From positions 16,419 to 75,778 of the forward strand of contig DGPA01000046.1 in the NCBI GenBank assembly GCA_002389505.1: a stretch of DNA of 59,360 nucleotides, read 5' to 3'. The translations under genes were made by a program, and so were the position numbers. The notes under the pieces were generated by a model. That model was not told where the DNA came from. It saw nothing but the letters and a program-made list of their open reading frames with translations, and made no database searches. This DNA is from Halieaceae bacterium UBA4452 (GTDB lineage: Bacteria; Pseudomonadota; Gammaproteobacteria; Pseudomonadales; Halieaceae). Each line of letters opens with the position of its first letter. The first letter of the stretch is position 1. Positions 26,685 through 35,666 of the stretch are shown piece by piece.

Positions 26685-27454
26685 AGTGGCTGGCGTTACT
26701 ATTATTCGTTGTCTTGCCCTTAGGTGGCTGCATCACTGAAACGACGGGCGGGTCGGAGGTGGAGGCCGATCCTGCTTCGACGCTGACGCGTCGCGTTGAA
26801 TTAGCGCGACAATATGTCGGCCGTGGGGATTGGGAGAACGCTAAGCGAAACTTAGAGTTAGCCACATTAATTGACAGTAACAACGCTGAGGTTTATGAAG
26901 CGTTTGCCTTGGTGTATCAGAGTACTGGAGAATACGAGTTAGCTGAAAAAAACTTCAAGCAGGCACTCCGCGTGGATAGTGACTTCTCTAGAGCGAGAAA
27001 TAATTATGCGGCTTTTTTGTTTTTCTTGGGTCGATTCTCAGATGCAGAACCCGAATTTGAGCGCGTGATCCTCGACTCTCTATACTCGGGTCGACCGCTG
27101 GCGTTTATTAATTTGGGACTCTGTCGTTTGCGCCTAGAAAACAAGGTTGGTGCTGAGGCGGCTTTTTCTCGGGCATTGCGAATGGATCGGAGCCATCCAC
27201 TTGCTCTGTTAGAAATGGGTTTTCTAAAGGTCCAATCTGGCGATATACAGGCGGCAGACGGCTACTATGATCTTTATCGCACGGTTGTTAATCCTCAGCC
27301 ACCGCGCGGTCTGATTTTAGGTTTGGAAATAGCGCTGGCGAACGGTGATAAAAATGCGGTCAGTAGCTATGAGCTTGCACTCAACAACCTTTATGCCAAT
27401 TCGCCTGAGTACCAACGTTACTTACAAGATCGATTCACACCAGTGGATCAGTAA
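26681..27454 (+). CDS. pilF: Type IV pilus biogenesis/stability lipoprotein PilF (PilW)
   Basis: Outer-membrane pilotin needed for assembly of the PilQ secretin. It has 257 residues. The lipoprotein signal (MKWLALLLFVVLPLGGC) has lipidation at Cys17, followed by tandem tetratricopeptide repeats from about 33 to 210 (for example YVGRGDWENAKRNLELA and YQSTGEYELAEKNFKQALR). It is coupled to rlmN by an ATGA overlap. In many relatives rodZ lies between pilF and ispG; here only 54 bases separate them. Confidence 0.92.
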   Translation: MKWLALLLFVVLPLGGCITETTGGSEVEADPASTLTRRVELARQYVGRGDWENAKRNLELATLIDSNNAEVYEAFALVYQSTGEYELAEKNFKQALRVDSDFSRARNNYAAFLFFLGRFSDAEPEFERVILDSLYSGRPLAFINLGLCRLRLENKVGAEAAFSRALRMDRSHPLALLEMGFLKVQSGDIQAADGYYDLYRTVVNPQPPRGLILGLEIALANGDKNAVSSYELALNNLYANSPEYQRYLQDRFTPVDQ

Positions 27455-27508
27455 TGAGTTGTGGATACCAACGGAGTACAATGTTTCTCGATGAACGAGG
27501 GGTGGTAA

Positions 27509-28633
27509 ATGCAGACTAAATCACCGATAAAGCGTCGAGTAAGCCGGCAGATCATGGTCGGTGACGTGCCTGTGGGTGGTGATGCACCCATTGCAGTGCA
27601 GAGCATGACAAACACGGAAACCTGTGATGTGCCTGCTACGGTCGCACAGGTGCTAGCCATTGCCGATGCCGGTGCTGATATTGTTCGTGTATCGGTGCCC
27701 AGTCTTGACGCTGCAGAAGCTTTCAAATCGATCCGGGCTCAGGTCTCGGTCCCGTTAGTGGCCGATATTCATTTCGATCACAAAATCGCGTTGAAGGTGG
27801 CGGAATACGGTGTGGATTGCCTCCGCATAAACCCAGGTAATATTGGACGAGAAGAAAAAGTGCGTGAGGTAATTGCCGCCTGTCGTGATCGCGGTATTCC
27901 TATCCGAGTCGGTGTCAATGCCGGTTCTTTGGGCAAAGAATTAATGCGTAAATACCCAGAGCCAACAGCTGAGGCGCTGGTGGAATCAGCCATGCGAAAT
28001 GTCGATATTCTGGATCGACATAATTATCCCGATTTTAAAGTCAGTGTTAAAGCCTCTGAGGTGTTTATGGCGGTTGAGGCTTATCGATTGCTGTCGACCA
28101 AAATAGATCAGCCTTTGCACTTAGGGATAACAGAAGCCGGTGGTCTGCGCGGGGGTACCGTCAAATCCGCTGTGGGTATAGGAATGCTCCTGATGGAGGG
28201 TATCGGTGATACCCTGCGAGTGTCTCTGGCAGCCGACCCTGTTGAGGAAGTAAAAGTCGGCTTTGAAATTCTCAAAAGCTTGAAGCTGCGCGCCAATGGC
28301 ATCAACTTTATCGCTTGTCCAAGCTGTTCGCGCCAAAATTTTGACGTGATAGGAACGATGAATGCGCTCGAGCAGCGGCTTGAGGACATTCGTACCCCTA
28401 TGGACGTCGCGGTCATCGGCTGTATTGTCAACGGCCCGGGCGAAGCCCGTGAAGCCGATGTAGGTTTAACTGGCGCAGACCCCAGCAACTTGATTTATAT
28501 TGCCGGTGAGCCAGATCATAAAGTTAGTAATAAGGATTTCGTCGATCATTTAGAAACGGTGATCCGTGAACGTGCAGCTAACCTAGATGCAGAGCGTGCC
28601 GTGATGGACGCCAACGTGATTGCCCGCACTTGA
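27509..28633 (+). CDS. ispG: 4-hydroxy-3-methylbut-2-enyl diphosphate synthase IspG
   Basis: [4Fe-4S] enzyme of the MEP isoprenoid pathway that makes HMBPP. It has 374 residues. The N-terminal TIM-barrel part carries VGGDAPIAVQSMTNT, and the C-terminal cluster domain has ACPSCSRQ and IGCIVNGPGEA, which supply the three cysteines and the glutamate ligand. The ATG is behind a weak GGGTGG region. Its end overlaps the open frame of hisS, but the real hisS start is 13 bases downstream. Confidence 0.96.
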   Translation: MQTKSPIKRRVSRQIMVGDVPVGGDAPIAVQSMTNTETCDVPATVAQVLAIADAGADIVRVSVPSLDAAEAFKSIRAQVSVPLVADIHFDHKIALKVAEYGVDCLRINPGNIGREEKVREVIAACRDRGIPIRVGVNAGSLGKELMRKYPEPTAEALVESAMRNVDILDRHNYPDFKVSVKASEVFMAVEAYRLLSTKIDQPLHLGITEAGGLRGGTVKSAVGIGMLLMEGIGDTLRVSLAADPVEEVKVGFEILKSLKLRANGINFIACPSCSRQNFDVIGTMNALEQRLEDIRTPMDVAVIGCIVNGPGEAREADVGLTGADPSNLIYIAGEPDHKVSNKDFVDHLETVIRERAANLDAERAVMDANVIART

Positions 28634-28646
28634 AAACGGAAAGGCT

Positions 28647-29918
28647 ATGAGTCAGTACCGCGCCGTTAGGGGAATGGTTGATATTCTCCCGGATAGTACT
28701 CCGCAGTGGCAACGCGTTGAGGGTGCTGCAAAGCATATTCTTGACGGTTACGGCTATCGAGAAATACGGTTACCGATTATTGAATCGACGCCATTATTTA
28801 CTCGTTCCATTGGTGTGGTGACGGATATTGTCGAGAAAGAAATGTATACCTTCGATGATCGTAATGGCGATAGTCTGTCACTCCGCCCCGAGGGAACCGC
28901 AGGCTGTGTTCGAGCAGCGGTACAACATAATTTAATCAGCTCTCAGCAGCGCCTGTGGTACACCGGCCCCATGTTTCGCTACGAGCGGCCGCAAAAAGGT
29001 CGTCAGCGGCAATTCAATCAGCTGGGCGTCGAGTTCTTTGGGGTAGCAACCCCCGACGTAGATGCTGAGCTACTGCTCCTTTGTCGTGCACTATGGCGGG
29101 AGCTAGGTGTCGAAACAGCCCTGACGCTTGAAATCAACTCTATTGGTCATGTTGATGCCCGTGCTGCTTATCGCTCCGCCTTAGTGGATTACCTAGCGCA
29201 ACGTAAAGACCAGCTCGATGAAGACAGTCAGCGCCGGCTAGCCAGCAATCCCTTGCGTATCTTAGATACCAAGAACACTGATACGCAACGCTTGCTGGAT
29301 GATGCGCCACAAATGCTTGACTATCTTGATGATGAGTCACGGCAGGAATTTGCATTGCTGTGTCAAATGCTTGAGGCAGCCGGCCTCCATTATGTGGTCA
29401 ATCAGCGTCTCGTTCGCGGTCTCGATTATTACAATAAGACCGTATTCGAGTGGACCACTGACGCCTTAGGCGCTCAAGGGACTGTTTGTGGGGGGGGGCG
29501 CTACGATGGACTGGTCAGTGAATTTGGCGGGCGCGATACCCCCGCTGCGGGGTTCGCCATTGGTTTAGAACGTCTAGTATTGCTGCTAGATGCCCTAGGC
29601 CAGACCCCCGACGAATCGCCGGATATTTACGTTGTCACGGCTGATCAGGCGGCCTTATTACACGCTTTGCCGCGAGTGGAGGCGCTGCGTCAAGCGTTAC
29701 CAGCAATGACAATCCAAATGCATTTAGGGGGTGGTAGTTTTAAGAGTCAGTTCCGGCGGGCGGACAAGAGCGGTGCGCGCTTTGCGTTAGTCTACGGAGA
29801 AACTGAAACGGCAGCACAGTCGGTGACAGTGAAGCCCCTGCGTGGTGAGGGTGAGCAGCTAACCTGTGCCGATGATGAGCTAGTCGCTAGGCTTTGTGAG
29901 AGTGCGACTGAGAATTAA
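28647..29918 (+). CDS. hisS: Histidyl-tRNA synthetase
   Basis: Class II aminoacyl-tRNA synthetase. ATG 28647 (MSQYRAVRGMVDILP) behind CGGAAAGG gives 423 residues, the normal size; the frame opening at 28620 lies inside ispG. Motif 2 is visible as YTGPMFRYERPQKGRQRQFNQ (split around 105-125), and the histidine-binding blocks appear as LVRGLDYYNKTVFE and GGGRYDGL. An anticodon-binding domain follows from about 330. It heads the conserved hisS-yfgM-bamB-der run. Confidence 0.97.
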   Translation: MSQYRAVRGMVDILPDSTPQWQRVEGAAKHILDGYGYREIRLPIIESTPLFTRSIGVVTDIVEKEMYTFDDRNGDSLSLRPEGTAGCVRAAVQHNLISSQQRLWYTGPMFRYERPQKGRQRQFNQLGVEFFGVATPDVDAELLLLCRALWRELGVETALTLEINSIGHVDARAAYRSALVDYLAQRKDQLDEDSQRRLASNPLRILDTKNTDTQRLLDDAPQMLDYLDDESRQEFALLCQMLEAAGLHYVVNQRLVRGLDYYNKTVFEWTTDALGAQGTVCGGGRYDGLVSEFGGRDTPAAGFAIGLERLVLLLDALGQTPDESPDIYVVTADQAALLHALPRVEALRQALPAMTIQMHLGGGSFKSQFRRADKSGARFALVYGETETAAQSVTVKPLRGEGEQLTCADDELVARLCESATEN

Positions 29919-29932
29919 GAAGGGATGAGATA

Positions 29933-30598
29933 ATGGCGGATCATTTAGAAGATGACGAACAGGTAGAAGCGCTGAAGCGCTGGTGGACAGAAAATGGTCG
30001 CAGTACCCTTGTTGCTGTGGCCTTGGCAGTTGGCGGAACCGTGGGTTGGCAGCAGTACCAGGGGTGGGAGATTGAGCAAGGAGCCTTGGCTGCTGACGCT
30101 TGGGCTGAGATTGACATGCGTCTCAATGTAGATGATGCCAGTCAGCAAGCGGCGGGTGAGCGTTTAGCGTTAGATCTGCTAGAAAAACACCCCAATACGG
30201 CACAGGCACAATTTGCAGCTATGGCGCTAGCAAAAAAAGCGGTTGATGACGGCGATTTGACCAGCGCCGAAGGCCATTTACGCCGCGCGCTTGCCCTTGG
30301 CGATAGTCAATCGGAGCTGGGACAGCTTATACAAGTAAGATTAGCGCGTGTACTGGTGGCATCAGGGGATGAGATGGCGGCAATAGCCATATTGACGCAG
30401 ATCAAGGGAGCGCTACCAGCCTCTTATGCCACCGCACTGGGTGATTTACACCTCGCTGCTGGCCGAGAGGAAGAAGCGCTTGATGCCTACATTCAAGCGC
30501 GTACAGCGACGCTAGACCTTGGCAATCCGCCAGGGTTGCTCGATGCTAAAATTACTAGCCTTCAGTCACGGCTGGTAGATGAGGAGCGTCCATCGTGA
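29933..30598 (+). CDS. yfgM: YfgM family protein (ancillary SecYEG translocon subunit)
   Basis: Inner-membrane protein with a periplasmic TPR-like domain. In E. coli it works with PpiD near the SecYEG exit. It has 221 residues, with a cytoplasmic N-terminus (DDEQVEALKRWWTENGR), one transmembrane helix near 24-41, then helical repeats rich in Ala and Leu. AAGGGATGAGATA before the ATG gives a ribosome-binding site. It overlaps bamB by four bases (GTGA). Confidence 0.93.
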   Translation: MADHLEDDEQVEALKRWWTENGRSTLVAVALAVGGTVGWQQYQGWEIEQGALAADAWAEIDMRLNVDDASQQAAGERLALDLLEKHPNTAQAQFAAMALAKKAVDDGDLTSAEGHLRRALALGDSQSELGQLIQVRLARVLVASGDEMAAIAILTQIKGALPASYATALGDLHLAAGREEEALDAYIQARTATLDLGNPPGLLDAKITSLQSRLVDEERPS

Positions 30599-31767
30599 AG
30601 ATGTTCAAGCTTGTTTTCATCGTGACAATCCTTGCCGGTGTAACGGCTTGCGAGACGGTGGGTGGATGGTTTGATGAAGAGGACTACGATCCAACGGCGC
30701 CCGTTGAGTTAGCCGAGTTCAATGAAACCGTTGAACTCGATAAACGTTGGTCTCGCTCGGTGGGTAATGGTCAGGGAAAAGGCTTGTACCGACTCAATCC
30801 CCTGTTGGCTGATGGGATCATTTATGCGGTATCCGAGGATGGCGAGTTAGCGGCCTTTGATGCGGATTCGGGGCGCGTTCGCTGGGATACCGAACTCGAT
30901 ATTGCCATCAGTGGTGGCGTGGGTAAGTTTCAAGATTCGCTGTTTTTGGGTGGTGCCGATGGTCTTGTCTTGAGACTGAATGCGCAAGATGGCTCAGAAG
31001 TGTGGCGAGTGCCTGTCTCTGGAGAGGTGCTAGCGGCCCCACAAAGCAATGGTGAGGTGGTGATTGCTCAGGCTTATGACGGCAAGCTGATGGCCTTTGA
31101 TTTTGCAACCGGCGAAAAGCTGTGGACCTTCGCTAACGATGTACCCGTCCTAACATTACGTGGTACGTCGACACCGATTATCTCCAATAATATTGCTATC
31201 GCTGCGTTTGCCGGTGGCAAGGTGATTGCTGTTTCTCTCGACTCAGGCAATGTTGTTTGGGAGGCGCGCGTTGCCATAGCCCAAGGGCGATCGGAAATAG
31301 AACGAATTGTCGATATTGATGGCACTATGGCCACACAGGGAGCTGAGCTTTATGTCGCCAGTTATCAAGGGCGCATTGTCGCTGTTGAGATGCGTGCGGG
31401 CCGAAAACTATGGCAGCGTAATATCTCATCGGTTTCTGGTGTGTCCGTTGGTTTTGGTAATGTCTATGCGGCCGATGAAGATGGCACAATCAGTGCGTTT
31501 TTACGCAATGGGCAAAGCATTCGTTGGCAAAATATTGACTTGGGTTATCGTGAGCTATCCCGTCCGACACCCATAAGTAGCTATGTGGCGGTCGCCGATT
31601 TTGAAGGCTACCTGCATTTACTGTCTCAGGTTGACGGCGTCATTGTTGGTCGAGCTCGCCCAGATGGCGACGGCGCCCGGGCAGATATGATCGCCAAGGG
31701 TAACGCCCTGTATGTTTATGGCAACAGTGGTGACCTTATCGCCTACGACATTGAGGCTAAAGATTAA
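30595..31767 (+). CDS. bamB: Outer membrane assembly lipoprotein BamB
   Basis: Beta-propeller lipoprotein of the BAM complex that inserts outer-membrane barrels. It has 390 residues. The lipoprotein signal ends AGVTAC with lipidation at Cys17, then come repeated PQQ-like blades (DSGRVRWDTEL, QDGSEVWRV, ATGEKLWTF, DSGNVVWEAR, RAGRKLWQR). GTG 30595 overlaps the yfgM stop; ATG 30601 is an alternative that changes only two residues. der begins three bases after its stop. Confidence 0.95.
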   Translation: MKMFKLVFIVTILAGVTACETVGGWFDEEDYDPTAPVELAEFNETVELDKRWSRSVGNGQGKGLYRLNPLLADGIIYAVSEDGELAAFDADSGRVRWDTELDIAISGGVGKFQDSLFLGGADGLVLRLNAQDGSEVWRVPVSGEVLAAPQSNGEVVIAQAYDGKLMAFDFATGEKLWTFANDVPVLTLRGTSTPIISNNIAIAAFAGGKVIAVSLDSGNVVWEARVAIAQGRSEIERIVDIDGTMATQGAELYVASYQGRIVAVEMRAGRKLWQRNISSVSGVSVGFGNVYAADEDGTISAFLRNGQSIRWQNIDLGYRELSRPTPISSYVAVADFEGYLHLLSQVDGVIVGRARPDGDGARADMIAKGNALYVYGNSGDLIAYDIEAKD

Positions 31768-31770
31768 AAA

Positions 31771-33189
31771 GTGACCGCCGTCATCGCGCTGGTTGGGCGC
31801 CCCAATGTGGGAAAGTCAACCCTGTTCAATCAACTAACGCGATCCCGCGATGCCTTAGTGGCGAACTTATCTGGCCTGACCCGAGACCGTAAATACGGCG
31901 AGGGCAAGCTGGGAGACCAACCGTATATTGTTATAGATACGGGAGGAATTTCAGGCGAAGAGTCGGGTATTGATGCTGCAATGGCGAGCCAATCGCTGAC
32001 AGCCATAGATGAGGCCGATGTGGTTCTACTGCTGGTTGACGGTCGCGCGGGCCTTCACCCGGGCGATGAGGCGTTAGTCAAACACCTTCGGCAAAATGAG
32101 AAAGCCTTTCATTTAGTGGTCAACAAAATTGATGGGGTAGGGGAAGACGTTGCAGCAAGTGACTTTTATCGTTTAGGTATTACTGACATCCATGCTATTG
32201 CAGCCTCTCACAATCGCGGTGTGCTTCGACTGATCGAAGATGTCCTGGCTCCCATTATCCCCGATGGTTTGCCCGAGCCACTCAACGAGAATGCTATTCG
32301 TGTTGCCATTATTGGACGACCGAATGTCGGTAAATCTACTTTGGTTAATCGGATGCTCGGTGAAGATAGAGTGGTAGTGTTTGATCAACCAGGCACCACT
32401 CGAGATAGTATTTACATAGACTATGAGCGCCGAGGGGTGAAGTACACGATTATCGATACTGCAGGCGTACGACGGCGTAAAAGTGTGAAAGAAACTGTCG
32501 AGAAGTTTTCTATTGTTAAAACATTGAAAGCCATTTCTGACGCCCATGCCGTGTTTTTGGTGATGGACGCTCACGAGGGCATCGTTGAGCAGGATCTGCA
32601 TCTGTTAGGCCAGTGTATTGACGCGGGTCGAGGTCTCATCATTGCGTTAAATAAGTGGGACGGTATAGACAGTGATGAACGTGAGTGGATTCGATCGGAG
32701 CTCAAGCGCCGGCTGCAGTTCGTTGACTACGCGGATATTCATTTTATTTCGGCACTCCATGGCACAGGTGTAGGTAACCTTTATCAATCTCTTCACAAGG
32801 CCCACGAGGCAGCTACGCGCAGTTTGAGCACCAATCGGCTAACGCGGATTCTCGAGGACGCCGTGGGTACGCATCCACCTCCTATGATTAACGGCCGGCG
32901 GATCAAATTACGCTATGCCCATGCAGGGGGCCAAAATCCGCCGCTTATTGTTATTCATGGTTCGCAAACTGATCAACTACCGAGAAGTTATTGCCGCTAT
33001 CTAGAGAAGGTATTCCGCAGAGAACTCGAACTGCACGGCACCCCGGTGCGCATTGAATTGCGCAGCGGCGATAATCCCTATGCAGGCAAGCGTAATAAGC
33101 TGACAGATCGCCAGACTTACCGCCGCCGCAAGCTTATTGCCCACGTTAAGAAAGCAGAGCGGAAAAAGAAGCAGCGTAAAACTCGCTAG
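31771..33189 (+). CDS. der: Ribosome biogenesis GTPase Der
   Basis: Double GTPase needed for 50S subunit maturation. It has 472 residues from a GTG start. Two P-loops, GRPNVGKSTLFNQ (about 8-20) and GRPNVGKSTLVNR (about 185-197), are followed by DTGG/DTAG switch motifs and NKID/NKWD. The C-terminal KH-like domain ends in a lysine/arginine-rich tail (KKAERKKKQRKTR). It is the last gene of the hisS cluster. Confidence 0.97.
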   Translation: MTAVIALVGRPNVGKSTLFNQLTRSRDALVANLSGLTRDRKYGEGKLGDQPYIVIDTGGISGEESGIDAAMASQSLTAIDEADVVLLLVDGRAGLHPGDEALVKHLRQNEKAFHLVVNKIDGVGEDVAASDFYRLGITDIHAIAASHNRGVLRLIEDVLAPIIPDGLPEPLNENAIRVAIIGRPNVGKSTLVNRMLGEDRVVVFDQPGTTRDSIYIDYERRGVKYTIIDTAGVRRRKSVKETVEKFSIVKTLKAISDAHAVFLVMDAHEGIVEQDLHLLGQCIDAGRGLIIALNKWDGIDSDEREWIRSELKRRLQFVDYADIHFISALHGTGVGNLYQSLHKAHEAATRSLSTNRLTRILEDAVGTHPPPMINGRRIKLRYAHAGGQNPPLIVIHGSQTDQLPRSYCRYLEKVFRRELELHGTPVRIELRSGDNPYAGKRNKLTDRQTYRRRKLIAHVKKAERKKKQRKTR

Positions 33190-33294
33190 TACAGCGATCT
33201 GTCCTATGCTTGAGGGTTAATCATGCTATGAATGGCAATCATATAACCTATTTATTTCAAAAATAGGCCCCAGCCCCGTAGACTTTGCCGCTAT

Positions 33295-33315
33295 CAGCCG
33301 CCGTGCTGGTTTTTT
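33295..33315 (+). terminator. Possible terminator after der
   Basis: CAGC (33295-33298) can pair with GCTG (33305-33308), followed by GTTTTTT. The stem is short. A separate 7-base hairpin, CCTATTT/AAATAGG (33247-33267), lies upstream without a T-run. Both fall between der and the isocitrate lyase gene. Confidence 0.3.
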
Positions 33316-33346
33316 GATTGATCACAGACACCAGTGGGGACATTTC

Positions 33347-34945
33347 ATGGGCATCTATCTAGACACTATTCAACAACTTGACAGGGTGACCGCCGTCGCC
33401 GGCAGCGCATGGGCGGACATTAGTCCTGAGCATGCTGCTCGCATGAAGCTGCAAAATCGATTCCAGACCGGTCTTGATATTGCGCGTTATACCGCCGAGT
33501 TAATGCGCAGTGACATGGCCGACTATGACGCTGATACAGCCAAGTACACCCAATCGTTGGGTTGTTGGCATGGATTTATTGGCCAGCAAAAACTGATTGC
33601 CATCAAAAAACACTTCGGAACCACTCAGCGGAAATATCTGTATCTCTCTGGCTGGATGATTGCCGCATTGAGATCAGAATTTGGTCCGCTTCCTGATCAA
33701 TCAATGCACGAGAAAACCTCGGTACCTTCGCTTATTGAAGAGCTGTATACCTTCCTCCGGCAGGCTGACGCACGTGAGCTTGGCGGCCTGTTTCGTGCTC
33801 TGGATGCGGCGCGTGAAGCGGGTAATGAGATTGAAGCTCAAGAACTGATGAATCAAATCGATAGTTTTCAAACTCACGTTGTTCCCATCATTGCCGATAT
33901 TGACGCGGGTTTTGGTAATGAAGAGGCGACGTACCTGTTAGCTAAAAAAATGATTGAAGCAGGGGCGTGTGCTATTCAAATTGAAAATCAAGTGTCCGAC
34001 GAAAAGCAGTGTGGTCATCAGGATGGCAAGGTAACCGTTCCCCACTCTGATTTTCTAGCGAAAATTCGTGCAATCCGCTATGCATTCCTCGAATTAGGCG
34101 TGGATGAAGGCATTATTGTGGCGAGAACTGATTCTCTTGGCGCGGGCTTGACCAAGCAAATTGCTGTCACCAATGAACCCGGAGATTTAGGGGACAAGTA
34201 CAACAGCTTTCTCGATGGCGAGTATATTCAAAGTGCTGAAGATATCGCTAACGGTGATGTTGTAGTAAAAGCCGATGGCAAGCTACTGAAGCCAGCGCGG
34301 CTTCCCTCGGGCTTGTTCCAATTCAAACCAGGATCTGGAGAAGATCGAGTGGTCCTCGATGGCATTACATCACTGCAAAATGGCGCTGATTTGCTGTGGA
34401 TTGAGACAGAGAAGCCCCATGTGGGCCAAATTGCCGGTATGGTGAATCGAATTCGCGAGGTAGTGCCCAATGCTAAGCTGGTATACAACAACAGCCCGTC
34501 GTTTAACTGGACTCTGAGCTTTCGTCAGCAGGTCTTCGATGCTTGGTCTGAGGCGGGTAACGATCTCTCGGCCTATGAGCGCAATGCTTTGATGGGGGTG
34601 GAGTACGATGACACTGAACTTGCCCGTGAGGCGGATCAGCGCATCCAGTCTTTTCAAGTGGATGGCGCTCGCGAGGCGGGAATTTTTCACCATCTTATTA
34701 CCTTGCCTACGTATCATACGGCCGCATTGTCTACTGACAATCTTGCTAAGGAGTACTTTGGCGAGGCGGGTATGCTGGGTTATGTCGCGGGGGTTCAGCG
34801 AAAGGAGATTCGTCAGTCAATTGCCTGTGTCCGACATCAGAACATGGCTGGCTCAGATATGGGCGATGATCACAAAGAGTACTTTTCTGGTGATGCTGCC
34901 CTAAAAGCTGGGGGTGGAGATAACACAATGAATCAATTCGGCTAA
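33347..34945 (+). CDS. aceA: Isocitrate lyase
   Basis: First glyoxylate-shunt enzyme: splits isocitrate into succinate and glyoxylate, allowing growth on acetate or fatty acids. ATG 33347 gives 532 residues, matching the long Pseudomonas-type enzyme rather than the ~430-residue E. coli form. The active-site loop is EKQCGH with catalytic Cys222, and DIDAGFGNEEATY and YNNSPSFNWTLSF supply metal and substrate contacts. No malate synthase gene is adjacent. The fadD and MaoC genes later in the window supply acetyl-CoA and fit its use. Confidence 0.95.
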   Translation: MGIYLDTIQQLDRVTAVAGSAWADISPEHAARMKLQNRFQTGLDIARYTAELMRSDMADYDADTAKYTQSLGCWHGFIGQQKLIAIKKHFGTTQRKYLYLSGWMIAALRSEFGPLPDQSMHEKTSVPSLIEELYTFLRQADARELGGLFRALDAAREAGNEIEAQELMNQIDSFQTHVVPIIADIDAGFGNEEATYLLAKKMIEAGACAIQIENQVSDEKQCGHQDGKVTVPHSDFLAKIRAIRYAFLELGVDEGIIVARTDSLGAGLTKQIAVTNEPGDLGDKYNSFLDGEYIQSAEDIANGDVVVKADGKLLKPARLPSGLFQFKPGSGEDRVVLDGITSLQNGADLLWIETEKPHVGQIAGMVNRIREVVPNAKLVYNNSPSFNWTLSFRQQVFDAWSEAGNDLSAYERNALMGVEYDDTELAREADQRIQSFQVDGAREAGIFHHLITLPTYHTAALSTDNLAKEYFGEAGMLGYVAGVQRKEIRQSIACVRHQNMAGSDMGDDHKEYFSGDAALKAGGGDNTMNQFG

Positions 34946-35081
34946 TGCCTAGCGCGATAAAGTCGCTTTCTTTATAGTGAAGGCAGCGGGTGTAAACACT
35001 GGTTATGCCTGTGTCGAGCTCAACGCCCGACAGCGTTTATTAGGGGATTATTTTGATGGCCATGTGCTGTATTAATCGACT

Positions 35082-35666
35082 ATGAAATGGGACGACATTG
35101 ATCAACAAGTCTGTTCTGTCGCCCGCGCCCTATCTATTGTTGGCGAGCGCTGGACATTGCTCATCATTCGAGACGCCTTCAAGGGGACTCGTCGCTTTGA
35201 CGATTTCCAACGAACACTGGGCGTGACCCGACATCGATTGGCCGAGCGATTGCAAAAGTTAACCCATGAAGGCGTGCTAACGCGAATACCTTACCAAGAT
35301 CGGCCGACGCGGTATGAATACCGGCTCACGCGTAAAGGTTTGGCGTTGTATCCCGTCTTGGTGACTTTGAGCGTGTGGGCCGACGAATGGATGGACGACG
35401 GCACTGGGCCACCGTTAACACTGTGGCACAGCCGCTGTGGCAAAGAAACGACACCGGTACTGACCTGTTCAGAATGCGACGATCCTCTGAGACCTGAAGA
35501 GGTTAGCGCTCGACTGGGAACAGCGCTACAATCTTTCGTCACGTCCTGTCGGGAGCGTGGCGATGCCATACCCGATGATGCGCGGCTGCCCAGTGCTGCA
35601 ATGGATTTTCACCAACAACAGCTCGATACGTTGAGCCTGCACAGTAAAAAGGTTAACCATGACTGA
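35082..35666 (+). CDS. HxlR-family transcriptional regulator with C-terminal Cys motif
   Basis: Winged-helix DNA-binding protein. The N-terminal HxlR domain (about 8-105) begins CSVARALSIVGERWTLLIIRD and carries the recognition region RRFDDFQRTLGVTRHRLAERL. The 194-residue length exceeds the usual 100-130. The extra C-terminal part has CGKETTPVLTCSECDDPL, which looks like a small zinc-binding knuckle. It overlaps the following class II aldolase gene by eight bases, so it may regulate that gene or sense its substrate; this is inference. Confidence 0.85.
   Translation: MKWDDIDQQVCSVARALSIVGERWTLLIIRDAFKGTRRFDDFQRTLGVTRHRLAERLQKLTHEGVLTRIPYQDRPTRYEYRLTRKGLALYPVLVTLSVWADEWMDDGTGPPLTLWHSRCGKETTPVLTCSECDDPLRPEEVSARLGTALQSFVTSCRERGDAIPDDARLPSAAMDFHQQQLDTLSLHSKKVNHD

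Noticed and set aside
30595..30600. Separate start for BamB at ATG 30601
   Set aside because: The GTG overlaps the yfgM stop as in a coupled operon; the two choices differ by only two residues, so it is not worth a second entry.
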